Source: Pythium myriotylum
Taxonomy: Eukaryota > Oomycota > Peronosporomycetes > Pythiales > Pythiaceae
Assembly: GCA_023091665.1 (NCBI GenBank)
Contig: JALJCQ010000030.1
Location: 374,501 to 438,500 of the forward strand
Length of the DNA stretch: 64,000 bases
Reading direction: 5' to 3'
Shown: piece after piece, positions 51,347-60,902 of the stretch
Numbering within the stretch: the stretch's first letter is position 1
How the letters are laid out: each line of letters starts with the position of its first letter
The notes under the pieces: generated by a model
Database searches by the model: none
Seen by the model: the letters and a program-made list of their open reading frames with translations, nothing else
Told to the model about the DNA's origin: nothing
Program-made: the position numbers and the translations under genes

Positions 51347-51611
51347 TAACGTTCTGTCTGCGTTGGCGTGAGCCATACCAGCCGAACAGACTGCAGCTGC
51401 GAGGACGTATTGGATCGTCACTACTTGTGGCGACCCGATCTATTTTTCGCACTCGGTCGTTGGATCCACCAATGAGAGAAGTCGTCACAGATTCCGAGGA
51501 ATTAACCACCACTTGGCTCTCTCATCCTCGAAGGCATGTGTACCAAATGCCAACAAAACTTTGGTTCCTCTTTCCTCATTCTGCAATTTGCTCAACCAAC
51601 TCGAAAGCGTC

Positions 51612-52535
51612 ATGAAAATCTTCACAAGCGCGCTCATCTTTGCAACACTAGCAACAGTGGCCTTTGCTGGCAAGGACTTCAACCCGCACGACCACCATGA
51701 CAGCAAGAACAAGACAATGATCAAGACTGGCGCTAAGTTCGGTGACAGCGGTGCTCAGATCGATCTCAGCCCAGCAGGCAATTACACGAGCGGCCAACTC
51801 ATCACGCTTAAGATGTCTCGACTCAAAGAAATTGACGCATCGAACTCGACGGTCCAGGAAGCCAAGAATTTCGGATCTCTCAACGCTACGTGGACGTCGT
51901 TTGAGCCACTCACTGTCAACGGCACCGAGGCCTTCAGTTCGTACTTCGCAACGACGTTCAGGGTCAAGGATGCGAACGTTGACACAGCTTTCAACCTCTC
52001 AGCAGTGATCTATGCAAGCAACGGCACGGCGCTGAACGGCAACCAGACCATCAACGTGCCGGCAGGAGCGCTCAAGTTCTCGGTCACCATCTCCAAATGG
52101 CCGTTCAAAGACGCAGCGAACCGTCTCCAGTTCGGTGTCGAGCTGAAGGCACGTGGCAAGGACAAGAAAGACCGCGACGGACCGAAGAAGGGCCCACGCG
52201 GCGGCAACCATACCCATCTCGAGCGTGTGGATATGGGCGAAGGCATGTTCATGGACGCGCCGACCTTGGCAGTCGTGGACGATCAGGTCAAGGCTATCGT
52301 GTCGTTTGTAGAATCGAAAGGCCCGAAGTCCGAGCTGGTCTGGGTCTTCCCAAGCTTTGACACGTCGTTGTACTACGATCCAGTCTTGGGCTCGGAGGAC
52401 GCGTCGACCGCCTCAACAGATGCGCCAACGACCTCGCCTTCGAATACACCTTCGCCCACAAATGGCGGCGTTGTCGCCGTCGGCAGCCTGATCACCATGG
52501 CTTTTGTGTCCACGACCGCGGTGGTGTTCGCTTAG
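51612..52535 (+). CDS. Secreted, probably GPI-anchored glycoprotein (founder-like member)
   Basis: 307 aa from the ATG at 51612. Residues 1-20 form a signal peptide (MKIFTSALIFATLATVAFAG). The mature protein has many NxS/T sites, a central domain with FGDSGAQIDLSPAGNYTSGQ, GNQTINVPAGALKFSV and LERVDMGEGMFMDAPTLAVV, and the ending VWVFPSFDTSLYYDPVLG. A Ser/Thr/Pro linker and a hydrophobic C-terminus (VAVGSLITMAFVSTTAVVFA) with no charged tail are typical of a GPI-attachment signal. It has few cysteines. Family unknown; the fold looks beta-rich. It is clearly related to the 329-aa proteins of the array that follows but distinct in many residues and in the linker. Confidence 0.8.
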   Translation: MKIFTSALIFATLATVAFAGKDFNPHDHHDSKNKTMIKTGAKFGDSGAQIDLSPAGNYTSGQLITLKMSRLKEIDASNSTVQEAKNFGSLNATWTSFEPLTVNGTEAFSSYFATTFRVKDANVDTAFNLSAVIYASNGTALNGNQTINVPAGALKFSVTISKWPFKDAANRLQFGVELKARGKDKKDRDGPKKGPRGGNHTHLERVDMGEGMFMDAPTLAVVDDQVKAIVSFVESKGPKSELVWVFPSFDTSLYYDPVLGSEDASTASTDAPTTSPSNTPSPTNGGVVAVGSLITMAFVSTTAVVFA

Positions 52536-53177
52536 AAGCACTCTTGGAAGCCAGCGCAACCTACTTGAGCTTTTAAAAACGAATACGCACCACCTACCCA
52601 TTTGATTAAAAAATCGTATCTGTGACATGCAAACACTAATGGCGTTGCGCGGGAAGCTCTGAATATCGATATCGAGCCAACCTGCCCCACACCGACGCTG
52701 AACTACATGACTAAGAAGCACGCGAACGAGCCGATGCAACCTACTTGAGCTTTGTAAAGAAAGAATACATATCGCAATCCCAAGTACATGTAATGTCTGT
52801 GACGTAGTGACATGGATACACTTACGGGGTCCACATTATTACTCAACTACGTAGACGCTCGACGCAGAGAATGATCGCTTCTTGTCTCAGCTCAGAACGG
52901 CTTCCCACGTTTCAGAATCCTCTCGACTCGCTGCGGATTGGTCGGACAAATATACACGCGACCTCGCAGCTGACTTGCGATCTTCTCCGAGTGATCAACC
53001 AGCCAGCTCATCCTCGCGGTACTTATTCGAACAGAGCATCCGGTACCGAGTGTGCTTCACCAACTTGAACAAGGCCGTAAGAGGCTCGCTCTTTGCTTGG
53101 CCTCGCCTCACTCTGCAATTCGCACCAAGCTCAACAAGCAGCAACCCAACAACCCAACAACAAGCACTCGGCTGCCA
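52536..53177. other. Region upstream of array copy 1
   Basis: Contains two diverged promoter-like modules: about 52568-52650 resembles the array-unit stretch after the TATA box (ACGCACCACC...GTTTGATT...GACATG), and 52741-52850 is a second weaker version. The array-type sequence begins near 52862. Unlike the other copies, copy 1 lacks the TATAAA promoter and the hairpin element upstream. Confidence 0.5.
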
Positions 53178-54167
53178 ATGAAGGTCTTCTCGGCCACCGC
53201 ACTCGCACTCGCGTCATTGGCGTCCGTCGTCTTGGCCGGTCGTGACTTCGATCCGAAGCAACACGGCGGCGACAAGAACAAGACGTCGTCGTTCAAGACT
53301 GGCGCCAAGTTCGGCGACGGCGGCGCTCAGATCGACCTCAGTCCGGCGGGCAACTACTCGAGTGGACAGCTCATCACGCTCAAGATGTCTCGCCTGCAGG
53401 AGATCGACTCGGCCAACTCGACCGTGCAGCAGGCCAAGAACTTCAACTCGATGGATGCGTCGTGGACCGACTTTGCTTTGCTCACGATCAACGGCTCGGA
53501 CGCGTACACGTCGTCGTTCGTGGCGACGTTCGAGGTGGCAGACTCGAAGAGCAAGGAATCGACCACGTCCACGACGTTCAACCTCACGGCGACGATCTAC
53601 ACGGGCAACGGCACGGCCATGAACGGCAACCAGACCATCGACGTGCCGGCGGGTGCGCTCAAGTTCTCGGTCTCCGTGCTGAGCTGGCCGTTCGCGAACA
53701 CGGCCAACCGTCTCCGCTTCGGCGTCGAGCTCAAGACCCGCGGCAAGAAGGGTGGCGACGGCGCTGCGCCGAAGAAAGGTCCCAAGTCCGGCAACCACAC
53801 GCACCTCGACCGCGTGGACATGGGCGAAGGCATGTTCATGGACGCGCCGACGCTCGCGGTGGTGGACACGGACAGTATCTTGGCCGTGGAGTCGTCTGTT
53901 GAAGTCAACAACAAGAAGACCGAGCTCGTTTGGATCTTTCCGTCGTTCAATGAGTCGTTGTACTACGACCCAGTGATGGGTTCGGACGACACGTCGTCGG
54001 ACACGACGACCACGACGACCGCGTCGGGTAGTACGACGGGCACGGGCGGCTCGGGCGAGACGCCGTCGCCGACGCCGTCGACCACAAAGAGTGGCGTGGC
54101 TTCGTCTCTGCTTGGCAGCATGGTGGTCGCGGGCGCCATGGCTGCGGCGGCTGCCTTCATGATGTGA
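53178..54167 (+). CDS. Secreted GPI-anchored-type glycoprotein, array copy 1
   Basis: 329 aa. The signal peptide is MKVFSATALALASLASVVLA, with mature start at about 21. There are about ten NxS/T sites. The core is shared with the founder-like gene at 51612 (KFGDGGAQIDLSPAGNYSSG, GNQTIDVPAGALKFSV, LDRVDMGEGMFMDAPTLAVV, FPSFNESLYYDPVMG). A Thr/Ser/Gly linker (about 275-305) replaces the shorter linker of the founder. The C-terminus (VASSLLGSMVVAGAMAAAAA) is hydrophobic, as in a GPI signal. Probably a cell-wall or plasma-membrane surface protein. I do not recognise the domain; structure prediction would be informative. Confidence 0.82.
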   Translation: MKVFSATALALASLASVVLAGRDFDPKQHGGDKNKTSSFKTGAKFGDGGAQIDLSPAGNYSSGQLITLKMSRLQEIDSANSTVQQAKNFNSMDASWTDFALLTINGSDAYTSSFVATFEVADSKSKESTTSTTFNLTATIYTGNGTAMNGNQTIDVPAGALKFSVSVLSWPFANTANRLRFGVELKTRGKKGGDGAAPKKGPKSGNHTHLDRVDMGEGMFMDAPTLAVVDTDSILAVESSVEVNNKKTELVWIFPSFNESLYYDPVMGSDDTSSDTTTTTTASGSTTGTGGSGETPSPTPSTTKSGVASSLLGSMVVAGAMAAAAAFMM

Positions 54168-54400
54168 TCGCATTGGGCGGGCCGGACGACGAGGTCGACT
54201 TTTAAAAACAACTAGAATGCACACGATTTTTTTCGTTGAATGTGGGCAGACACACTTAAGCGGAACTAGACGGAATGAATCTAGTCGAGCGGAGCCAACG
54301 TGACGGCTGCACACTTAAGCTGTCTGACCGATCGTCGCACCCGCGCCAGAGCGGTGCCCTCGTGTTCTTCTGAATGCAGTGAAGGGGAAGGATTCCTTCC

Positions 54401-54611
54401 AGGTCAAAACGGGGATCAGGTCTTGCCACAGATCAAGCTTGGCTTTTTGTCTGCAGTAGCTGCGCGGGTTCGGACAGGCACAGCTCGCTCGTTCGCGCTA
54501 GCGTAAATGCTTCATCATTAGGGCCTGCCAGCCAAGCTGCAAGACCTGATCCCCGTTTTGACCTTGACTGGCTAGCTTGGCAAGGTCAAAAGCCAGTCAA
54601 GGTCAAAACGG
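54401..54611. repeat. Hairpin element in unit 1 (nested perfect inverted repeats)
   Basis: A perfect 26-bp inverted repeat (54401-54426 and 54539-54564) encloses 112 bp. A second perfect 21-bp inverted repeat (54553-54573 and 54591-54611, 17-base loop) overlaps its right arm. It resembles a miniature inverted-repeat element or its excision/insertion derivative, but no target-site duplication is obvious. The right end coincides with the end of homology of the inverted copy at 62359. Confidence 0.8.
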
Positions 54612-54723
54612 TGACATTCAGATAGTGCCCATTTGTAACAGCCCTCTATTGTGAGTAGATCTTCTCGTTAGCGACAGACCTTCTATTCGGGACGATTTCG
54701 GATTCTCGATGTCGCCTTCAAGA

Positions 54724-54729
54724 TATAAA
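54724..54729 (+). promoter_or_regulatory. TATA box of array unit 2
   Basis: TATAAA inside the segment AGATATAAAAGTGAGTAC, 455 bases before the ATG of copy 2. The same core occurs in each later unit, in the inverted copy and alone at 62828. Confidence 0.55.
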
Positions 54730-54803
54730 AGTGAGTACGCACCACCTTCCCGTTTGATTGAAAATAGTTCCTGCGACATGTCAACACTAACATAGCTACA
54801 TTC

Positions 54804-55187
54804 ATGGAGTCCACATCACTTCCTGATCTGCCGTGCCCCTCGTGTCCTCCTCCAAGAGCCATACTCGACGCAGAGCATGATCGCTTCTTGTCTCAGCTCA
54901 GAACCGCTTCCCACGTTTCAGAATCCTCTCGACTCGCTGCGGATTGGTCGGACAAATATACACGCGACCTCGCAGCTGACTTGCGATCTTCTCCGAGTGA
55001 TCAACCAGCCAGCTCATCCTCGCGGTACTTATTCGAACAGAGCATCCGGTACCGAGTGTGCTTCACCAACTTGAACAAGGCCGTAAGAGGCTCGCTCTTT
55101 GCTTGGCCTCGCCTCACTCTGCAATTCGCACCAAGCTCAACAAGCAGCAACCCAACAACCCAACAACAAGCACTCGGCTGCCAATGA
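54804..55187 (+). other. Long upstream frame overlapping copy 2 start (ATGA)
   Basis: A 127-codon ATG-initiated frame lies in the presumed leader; its TGA overlaps the ATG of the glycoprotein gene (55184) as ATGA. It recurs at 56810-57193, 58816-59199 and, inverted, 61783-62166. The encoded peptide is Ser-rich without domains. It may be a translation-control frame, an alternative protein, or chance openness of an untranslated leader. Confidence 0.4.
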
Positions 55188-56173
55188 AGGTCTTCTCGGC
55201 CACCGCACTCGCACTCGCGTCATTGGCGTCCGTCGTCTTGGCCGGTCGTGACTTCGATCCGAAGCAACACGGCGGCGACAAGAACAAGACGTCGTCGTTC
55301 AAGACTGGCGCCAAGTTCGGCGACGGCGGCGCTCAGATCGACCTCAGTCCGGCGGGCAACTACTCGAGTGGACAGCTCATCACGCTCAAGATGTCTCGCC
55401 TGCAGGAGATCGACTCGGCCAACTCGACCGTGCAGCAGGCCAAGAACTTCAACTCGATGGATGCGTCGTGGACCGACTTTGCTTTGCTCACGATCAACGG
55501 CTCGGACGCGTACACGTCGTCGTTCGTGGCGACGTTCGAGGTGGCAGACTCGAAGAGCAAGGAATCGACCACGTCCACGACGTTCAACCTCACGGCGACG
55601 ATCTACACGGGCAACGGCACGGCCATGAACGGCAACCAGACCATCGACGTGCCGGCGGGTGCGCTCAAGTTCTCGGTCTCCGTGCTGAGCTGGCCGTTCG
55701 CGAACACGGCCAACCGTCTCCGCTTCGGCGTCGAGCTCAAGACCCGCGGCAAGAAGGGTGGCGACGGCGCTGCGCCGAAGAAAGGTCCCAAGTCCGGCAA
55801 CCACACGCACCTCGACCGCGTGGACATGGGCGAAGGCATGTTCATGGACGCGCCGACGCTCGCGGTGGTGGACACGGACAGTATCTTGGCCGTGGAGTCG
55901 TCTGTTGAAGTCAACAACAAGAAGACCGAGCTCGTTTGGATCTTTCCGTCGTTCAATGAGTCGTTGTACTACGACCCAGTGATGGGTTCGGACGACACGT
56001 CGTCGGACACGACGACCACGACGACCGCGTCGGGTAGTACGACGGGCACGGGCGGCTCGGGCGAGACGCCGTCGCCGACGCCGTCGACCACAAAGAGTGG
56101 CGTGGCTTCGTCTCTGCTTGGCAGCATGGTGGTCGCGGGCGCCATGGCTGCGGCGGCTGCCTTCATGATGTGA
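55184..56173 (+). CDS. Secreted GPI-anchored-type glycoprotein, array copy 2
   Basis: 329 aa, translation identical to copy 1 over the whole length. Unlike copy 1, it has the full unit upstream: hairpin element (54401-54611), TATA box (54724) and the long upstream frame. Confidence 0.82.
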   Translation: MKVFSATALALASLASVVLAGRDFDPKQHGGDKNKTSSFKTGAKFGDGGAQIDLSPAGNYSSGQLITLKMSRLQEIDSANSTVQQAKNFNSMDASWTDFALLTINGSDAYTSSFVATFEVADSKSKESTTSTTFNLTATIYTGNGTAMNGNQTIDVPAGALKFSVSVLSWPFANTANRLRFGVELKTRGKKGGDGAAPKKGPKSGNHTHLDRVDMGEGMFMDAPTLAVVDTDSILAVESSVEVNNKKTELVWIFPSFNESLYYDPVMGSDDTSSDTTTTTTASGSTTGTGGSGETPSPTPSTTKSGVASSLLGSMVVAGAMAAAAAFMM

Positions 56174-56406
56174 TCGCATTGGGCGGGCCGGACGACGAGG
56201 TCGACTTTTAAAAACAACTAGAATGCACACGATTTTTTTCGTTGAATGTGGGCAGACACACTTAAGCGGAACTAGACGGAATGAATCTAGTCGAGCGGAG
56301 CCAACGTGACGGCTGCACACTTAAGCTGTCTGACCGATCGTCGCACCCGCGCCAGAGCGGTGCCCTCGTGTTCTTCTGAATGCAGTGAAGGGGAAGGATT
56401 CCTTCC

Positions 56407-56617
56407 AGGTCAAAACGGGGATCAGGTCTTGCCACAGATCAAGCTTGGCTTTTTGTCTGCAGTAGCTGCGCGGGTTCGGACAGGCACAGCTCGCTCGTTC
56501 GCGCTAGCGTAAATGCTTCATCATTAGGGCCTGCCAGCCAAGCTGCAAGACCTGATCCCCGTTTTGACCTTGACTGGCTAGCTTGGCAAGGTCAAAAGCC
56601 AGTCAAGGTCAAAACGG
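56407..56617. repeat. Hairpin element in unit 2
   Basis: Same nested inverted repeats as at 54401-54611: 26-bp arms 56407-56432 and 56545-56570, 21-bp arms 56559-56579 and 56597-56617. Confidence 0.8.
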
Positions 56618-56729
56618 TGACATTCAGATAGTGCCCATTTGTAACAGCCCTCTATTGTGAGTAGATCTTCTCGTTAGCGACAGACCTTCTATTCGGGACG
56701 ATTTCGGATTCTCGATGTCGCCTTCAAGA

Positions 56730-56735
56730 TATAAA
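56730..56735 (+). promoter_or_regulatory. TATA box of array unit 3
   Basis: TATAAA, 460 bases upstream of copy 3; identical context to 54724. Confidence 0.5.
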
Positions 56736-57189
56736 AGTGAGTACGCACCACCTTCCCGTTTGATTGAAAATAGTTCCTGCGACATGTCAACACTAACATA
56801 GCTACATTCATGGAGTCCACATCACTTCCTGATCTGCCGTGCCCCTCGTGTCCTCCTCCAAGAGCCATACTCGACGCAGAGCATGATCGCTTCTTGTCTC
56901 AGCTCAGAACCGCTTCCCACGTTTCAGAATCCTCTCGACTCGCTGCGGATTGGTCGGACAAATATACACGCGACCTCGCAGCTGACTTGCGATCTTCTCC
57001 GAGTGATCAACCAGCCAGCTCATCCTCGCGGTACTTATTCGAACAGAGCATCCGGTACCGAGTGTGCTTCACCAACTTGAACAAGGCCGTAAGAGGCTCG
57101 CTCTTTGCTTGGCCTCGCCTCACTCTGCAATTCGCACCAAGCTCAACAAGCAGCAACCCAACAACCCAACAACAAGCACTCGGCTGCCA

Positions 57190-58179
57190 ATGAAGGTCTT
57201 CTCGGCCACCGCACTCGCACTCGCGTCATTGGCGTCCGTCGTCTTGGCCGGTCGTGACTTCGATCCGAAGCAACACGGCGGCGACAAGAACAAGACGTCG
57301 TCGTTCAAGACTGGCGCCAAGTTCGGCGACGGCGGCGCTCAGATCGACCTCAGTCCGGCGGGCAACTACTCGAGTGGACAGCTCATCACGCTCAAGATGT
57401 CTCGCCTGCAGGAGATCGACTCGGCCAACTCGACCGTGCAGCAGGCCAAGAACTTCAACTCGATGGATGCGTCGTGGACCGACTTTGCTTTGCTCACGAT
57501 CAACGGCTCGGACGCGTACACGTCGTCGTTCGTGGCGACGTTCGAGGTGGCAGACTCGAAGAGCAAGGAATCGACCACGTCCACGACGTTCAACCTCACG
57601 GCGACGATCTACACGGGCAACGGCACGGCCATGAACGGCAACCAGACCATCGACGTGCCGGCGGGTGCGCTCAAGTTCTCGGTCTCCGTGCTGAGCTGGC
57701 CGTTCGCGAACACGGCCAACCGTCTCCGCTTCGGCGTCGAGCTCAAGACCCGCGGCAAGAAGGGTGGCGACGGCGCTGCGCCGAAGAAAGGTCCCAAGTC
57801 CGGCAACCACACGCACCTCGACCGCGTGGACATGGGCGAAGGCATGTTCATGGACGCGCCGACGCTCGCGGTGGTGGACACGGACAGTATCTTGGCCGTG
57901 GAGTCGTCTGTTGAAGTCAACAACAAGAAGACCGAGCTCGTTTGGATCTTTCCGTCGTTCAATGAGTCGTTGTACTACGACCCAGTGATGGGTTCGGACG
58001 ACACGTCGTCGGACACGACGACCACGACGACCGCGTCGGGTAGTACGACGGGCACGGGCGGCTCGGGCGAGACGCCGTCGCCGACGCCGTCGACCACAAA
58101 GAGTGGCGTGGCTTCGTCTCTGCTTGGCAGCATGGTGGTCGCGGGCGCCATGGCTGCGGCGGCTGCCTTCATGATGTGA
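57190..58179 (+). CDS. Secreted GPI-anchored-type glycoprotein, array copy 3
   Basis: 329 aa, identical in translation to copies 1, 2 and 4. Full upstream unit present. No sign of decay. Confidence 0.82.
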   Translation: MKVFSATALALASLASVVLAGRDFDPKQHGGDKNKTSSFKTGAKFGDGGAQIDLSPAGNYSSGQLITLKMSRLQEIDSANSTVQQAKNFNSMDASWTDFALLTINGSDAYTSSFVATFEVADSKSKESTTSTTFNLTATIYTGNGTAMNGNQTIDVPAGALKFSVSVLSWPFANTANRLRFGVELKTRGKKGGDGAAPKKGPKSGNHTHLDRVDMGEGMFMDAPTLAVVDTDSILAVESSVEVNNKKTELVWIFPSFNESLYYDPVMGSDDTSSDTTTTTTASGSTTGTGGSGETPSPTPSTTKSGVASSLLGSMVVAGAMAAAAAFMM

Positions 58180-58412
58180 TCGCATTGGGCGGGCCGGACG
58201 ACGAGGTCGACTTTTAAAAACAACTAGAATGCACACGATTTTTTTCGTTGAATGTGGGCAGACACACTTAAGCGGAACTAGACGGAATGAATCTAGTCGA
58301 GCGGAGCCAACGTGACGGCTGCACACTTAAGCTGTCTGACCGATCGTCGCACCCGCGCCAGAGCGGTGCCCTCGTGTTCTTCTGAATGCAGTGAAGGGGA
58401 AGGATTCCTTCC

Positions 58413-58623
58413 AGGTCAAAACGGGGATCAGGTCTTGCCACAGATCAAGCTTGGCTTTTTGTCTGCAGTAGCTGCGCGGGTTCGGACAGGCACAGCTCGC
58501 TCGTTCGCGCTAGCGTAAATGCTTCATCATTAGGGCCTGCCAGCCAAGCTGCAAGACCTGATCCCCGTTTTGACCTTGACTGGCTAGCTTGGCAAGGTCA
58601 AAAGCCAGTCAAGGTCAAAACGG
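58413..58623. repeat. Hairpin element in unit 3
   Basis: Nested inverted repeats as in the other units: 26-bp arms 58413-58438 and 58551-58576, 21-bp arms 58565-58585 and 58603-58623. Confidence 0.8.
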
Positions 58624-58735
58624 TGACATTCAGATAGTGCCCATTTGTAACAGCCCTCTATTGTGAGTAGATCTTCTCGTTAGCGACAGACCTTCTATTC
58701 GGGACGATTTCGGATTCTCGATGTCGCCTTCAAGA

Positions 58736-58741
58736 TATAAA
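58736..58741 (+). promoter_or_regulatory. TATA box of array unit 4
   Basis: TATAAA in the conserved upstream segment of copy 4. Confidence 0.5.
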
Positions 58742-59195
58742 AGTGAGTACGCACCACCTTCCCGTTTGATTGAAAATAGTTCCTGCGACATGTCAACACT
58801 AACATAGCTACATTCATGGAGTCCACATCACTTCCTGATCTGCCGTGCCCCTCGTGTCCTCCTCCAAGAGCCATACTCGACGCAGAGCATGATCGCTTCT
58901 TGTCTCAGCTCAGAACCGCTTCCCACGTTTCAGAATCCTCTCGACTCGCTGCGGATTGGTCGGACAAATATACACGCGACCTCGCAGCTGACTTGCGATC
59001 TTCTCCGAGTGATCAACCAGCCAGCTCATCCTCGCGGTACTTATTCGAACAGAGCATCCGGTACCGAGTGTGCTTCACCAACTTGAACAAGGCCGTAAGA
59101 GGCTCGCTCTTTGCTTGGCCTCGCCTCACTCTGCAATTCGCACCAAGCTCAACAAGCAGCAACCCAACAACCCAACAACAAGCACTCGGCTGCCA

Positions 59196-60185
59196 ATGAA
59201 GGTCTTCTCGGCCACCGCACTCGCACTCGCGTCATTGGCGTCCGTCGTCTTGGCCGGTCGTGACTTCGATCCGAAGCAACACGGCGGCGACAAGAACAAG
59301 ACGTCGTCGTTCAAGACTGGCGCCAAGTTCGGCGACGGCGGCGCTCAGATCGACCTCAGTCCGGCGGGCAACTACTCGAGTGGACAGCTCATCACGCTCA
59401 AGATGTCTCGCCTGCAGGAGATCGACTCGGCCAACTCGACCGTGCAGCAGGCCAAGAACTTCAACTCGATGGATGCGTCGTGGACCGACTTTGCTTTGCT
59501 CACGATCAACGGCTCGGACGCGTACACGTCGTCGTTCGTGGCGACGTTCGAGGTGGCAGACTCGAAGAGCAAGGAATCGACCACGTCCACGACGTTCAAC
59601 CTCACGGCGACGATCTACACGGGCAACGGCACGGCCATGAACGGCAACCAGACCATCGACGTGCCGGCGGGTGCGCTCAAGTTCTCGGTCTCCGTGCTGA
59701 GCTGGCCGTTCGCGAACACGGCCAACCGTCTCCGCTTCGGCGTCGAGCTCAAGACCCGCGGCAAGAAGGGTGGCGACGGCGCTGCGCCGAAGAAAGGTCC
59801 CAAGTCCGGCAACCACACGCACCTCGACCGCGTGGACATGGGCGAAGGCATGTTCATGGACGCGCCGACGCTCGCGGTGGTGGACACGGACAGTATCTTG
59901 GCCGTGGAGTCGTCTGTTGAAGTCAACAACAAGAAGACCGAGCTCGTTTGGATCTTTCCGTCGTTCAATGAGTCGTTGTACTACGACCCAGTGATGGGTT
60001 CGGACGACACGTCGTCGGACACGACGACCACGACGACCGCGTCGGGTAGTACGACGGGCACGGGCGGCTCGGGCGAGACGCCGTCGCCGACGCCGTCGAC
60101 CACAAAGAGTGGCGTGGCTTCGTCTCTGCTTGGCAGCATGGTGGTCGCGGGCGCCATGGCTGCGGCGGCTGCCTTCATGATGTGA
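59196..60185 (+). CDS. Secreted GPI-anchored-type glycoprotein, array copy 4
   Basis: 329 aa, identical in translation to copies 1-3. This is the last complete plus-strand copy. Its 3' flank continues through another hairpin element and promoter before the array folds back at 60902. Confidence 0.82.
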   Translation: MKVFSATALALASLASVVLAGRDFDPKQHGGDKNKTSSFKTGAKFGDGGAQIDLSPAGNYSSGQLITLKMSRLQEIDSANSTVQQAKNFNSMDASWTDFALLTINGSDAYTSSFVATFEVADSKSKESTTSTTFNLTATIYTGNGTAMNGNQTIDVPAGALKFSVSVLSWPFANTANRLRFGVELKTRGKKGGDGAAPKKGPKSGNHTHLDRVDMGEGMFMDAPTLAVVDTDSILAVESSVEVNNKKTELVWIFPSFNESLYYDPVMGSDDTSSDTTTTTTASGSTTGTGGSGETPSPTPSTTKSGVASSLLGSMVVAGAMAAAAAFMM

Positions 60186-60418
60186 TCGCATTGGGCGGGC
60201 CGGACGACGAGGTCGACTTTTAAAAACAACTAGAATGCACACGATTTTTTTCGTTGAATGTGGGCAGACACACTTAAGCGGAACTAGACGGAATGAATCT
60301 AGTCGAGCGGAGCCAACGTGACGGCTGCACACTTAAGCTGTCTGACCGATCGTCGCACCCGCGCCAGAGCGGTGCCCTCGTGTTCTTCTGAATGCAGTGA
60401 AGGGGAAGGATTCCTTCC

Positions 60419-60629
60419 AGGTCAAAACGGGGATCAGGTCTTGCCACAGATCAAGCTTGGCTTTTTGTCTGCAGTAGCTGCGCGGGTTCGGACAGGCACA
60501 GCTCGCTCGTTCGCGCTAGCGTAAATGCTTCATCATTAGGGCCTGCCAGCCAAGCTGCAAGACCTGATCCCCGTTTTGACCTTGACTGGCTAGCTTGGCA
60601 AGGTCAAAAGCCAGTCAAGGTCAAAACGG
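60419..60629. repeat. Hairpin element in unit 4
   Basis: 26-bp arms 60419-60444 and 60557-60582, 21-bp arms 60571-60591 and 60609-60629. It directly abuts the left inverted arm of the fold-back structure. Confidence 0.8.
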
Positions 60630-60902
60630 TGACATTCAGATAGTGCCCATTTGTAACAGCCCTCTATTGTGAGTAGATCTTCTCGTTAGCGACAGACCTT
60701 CTATTCGGGACGATTTCGGATTCTCGATGTCGCCTTCAAGATATAAAAGTGAGTACGCACCACCTTCCCGTTTGATTGAAAATAGTTCCTGCGACATGTC
60801 AACACTAACATAGCTACATTCATGGAGTCCACATCACTTCCTGATCTGCCGTGCCCCTCGTGTCCTCCTCCAAGAGCCATACTCGACGCAGAGCATGATC
60901 GC
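60629..60902 (+). repeat. Left arm of a 274-bp inverted repeat
   Basis: Upstream/promoter sequence of a would-be fifth unit (TATA at 60742). It is the reverse complement of 62086-62359 with, as far as I compared, one T/C difference close to the outer end. The arm ends abruptly at 60902, where sequence from inside the gene begins in the opposite orientation. Confidence 0.9.

Larger units (their letters stand above)
52862..60902 (+). repeat. Tandem array of a 2,006-bp gene-bearing unit (four copies)
   Basis: Corresponding positions recur at exactly 2,006-bp steps: ATG at 53178, 55184, 57190 and 59196; stop at 54167, 56173, 58179 and 60185. Every segment I compared between copies 2, 3 and 4 is identical. 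Copy 1 differs slightly near its left end (for example at about 52870 and 52909). A fifth partial unit, containing only upstream sequence, runs to 60902, where it meets an inverted copy. Near-zero divergence means very recent amplification, active homogenisation, or an assembly effect. Confidence 0.93.

Noticed and set aside
53214..54314. 366-aa antisense frame opposite each glycoprotein copy (also at 55220, 57226 and 59232)
   Set aside because: Arg/His/Val-rich shadow of the real gene. It recurs only because the unit recurs.
52862..60902. CRISPR-like or satellite array
   Set aside because: The period is 2,006 bp and each unit encodes a full secreted protein; it is a gene array in a eukaryote.
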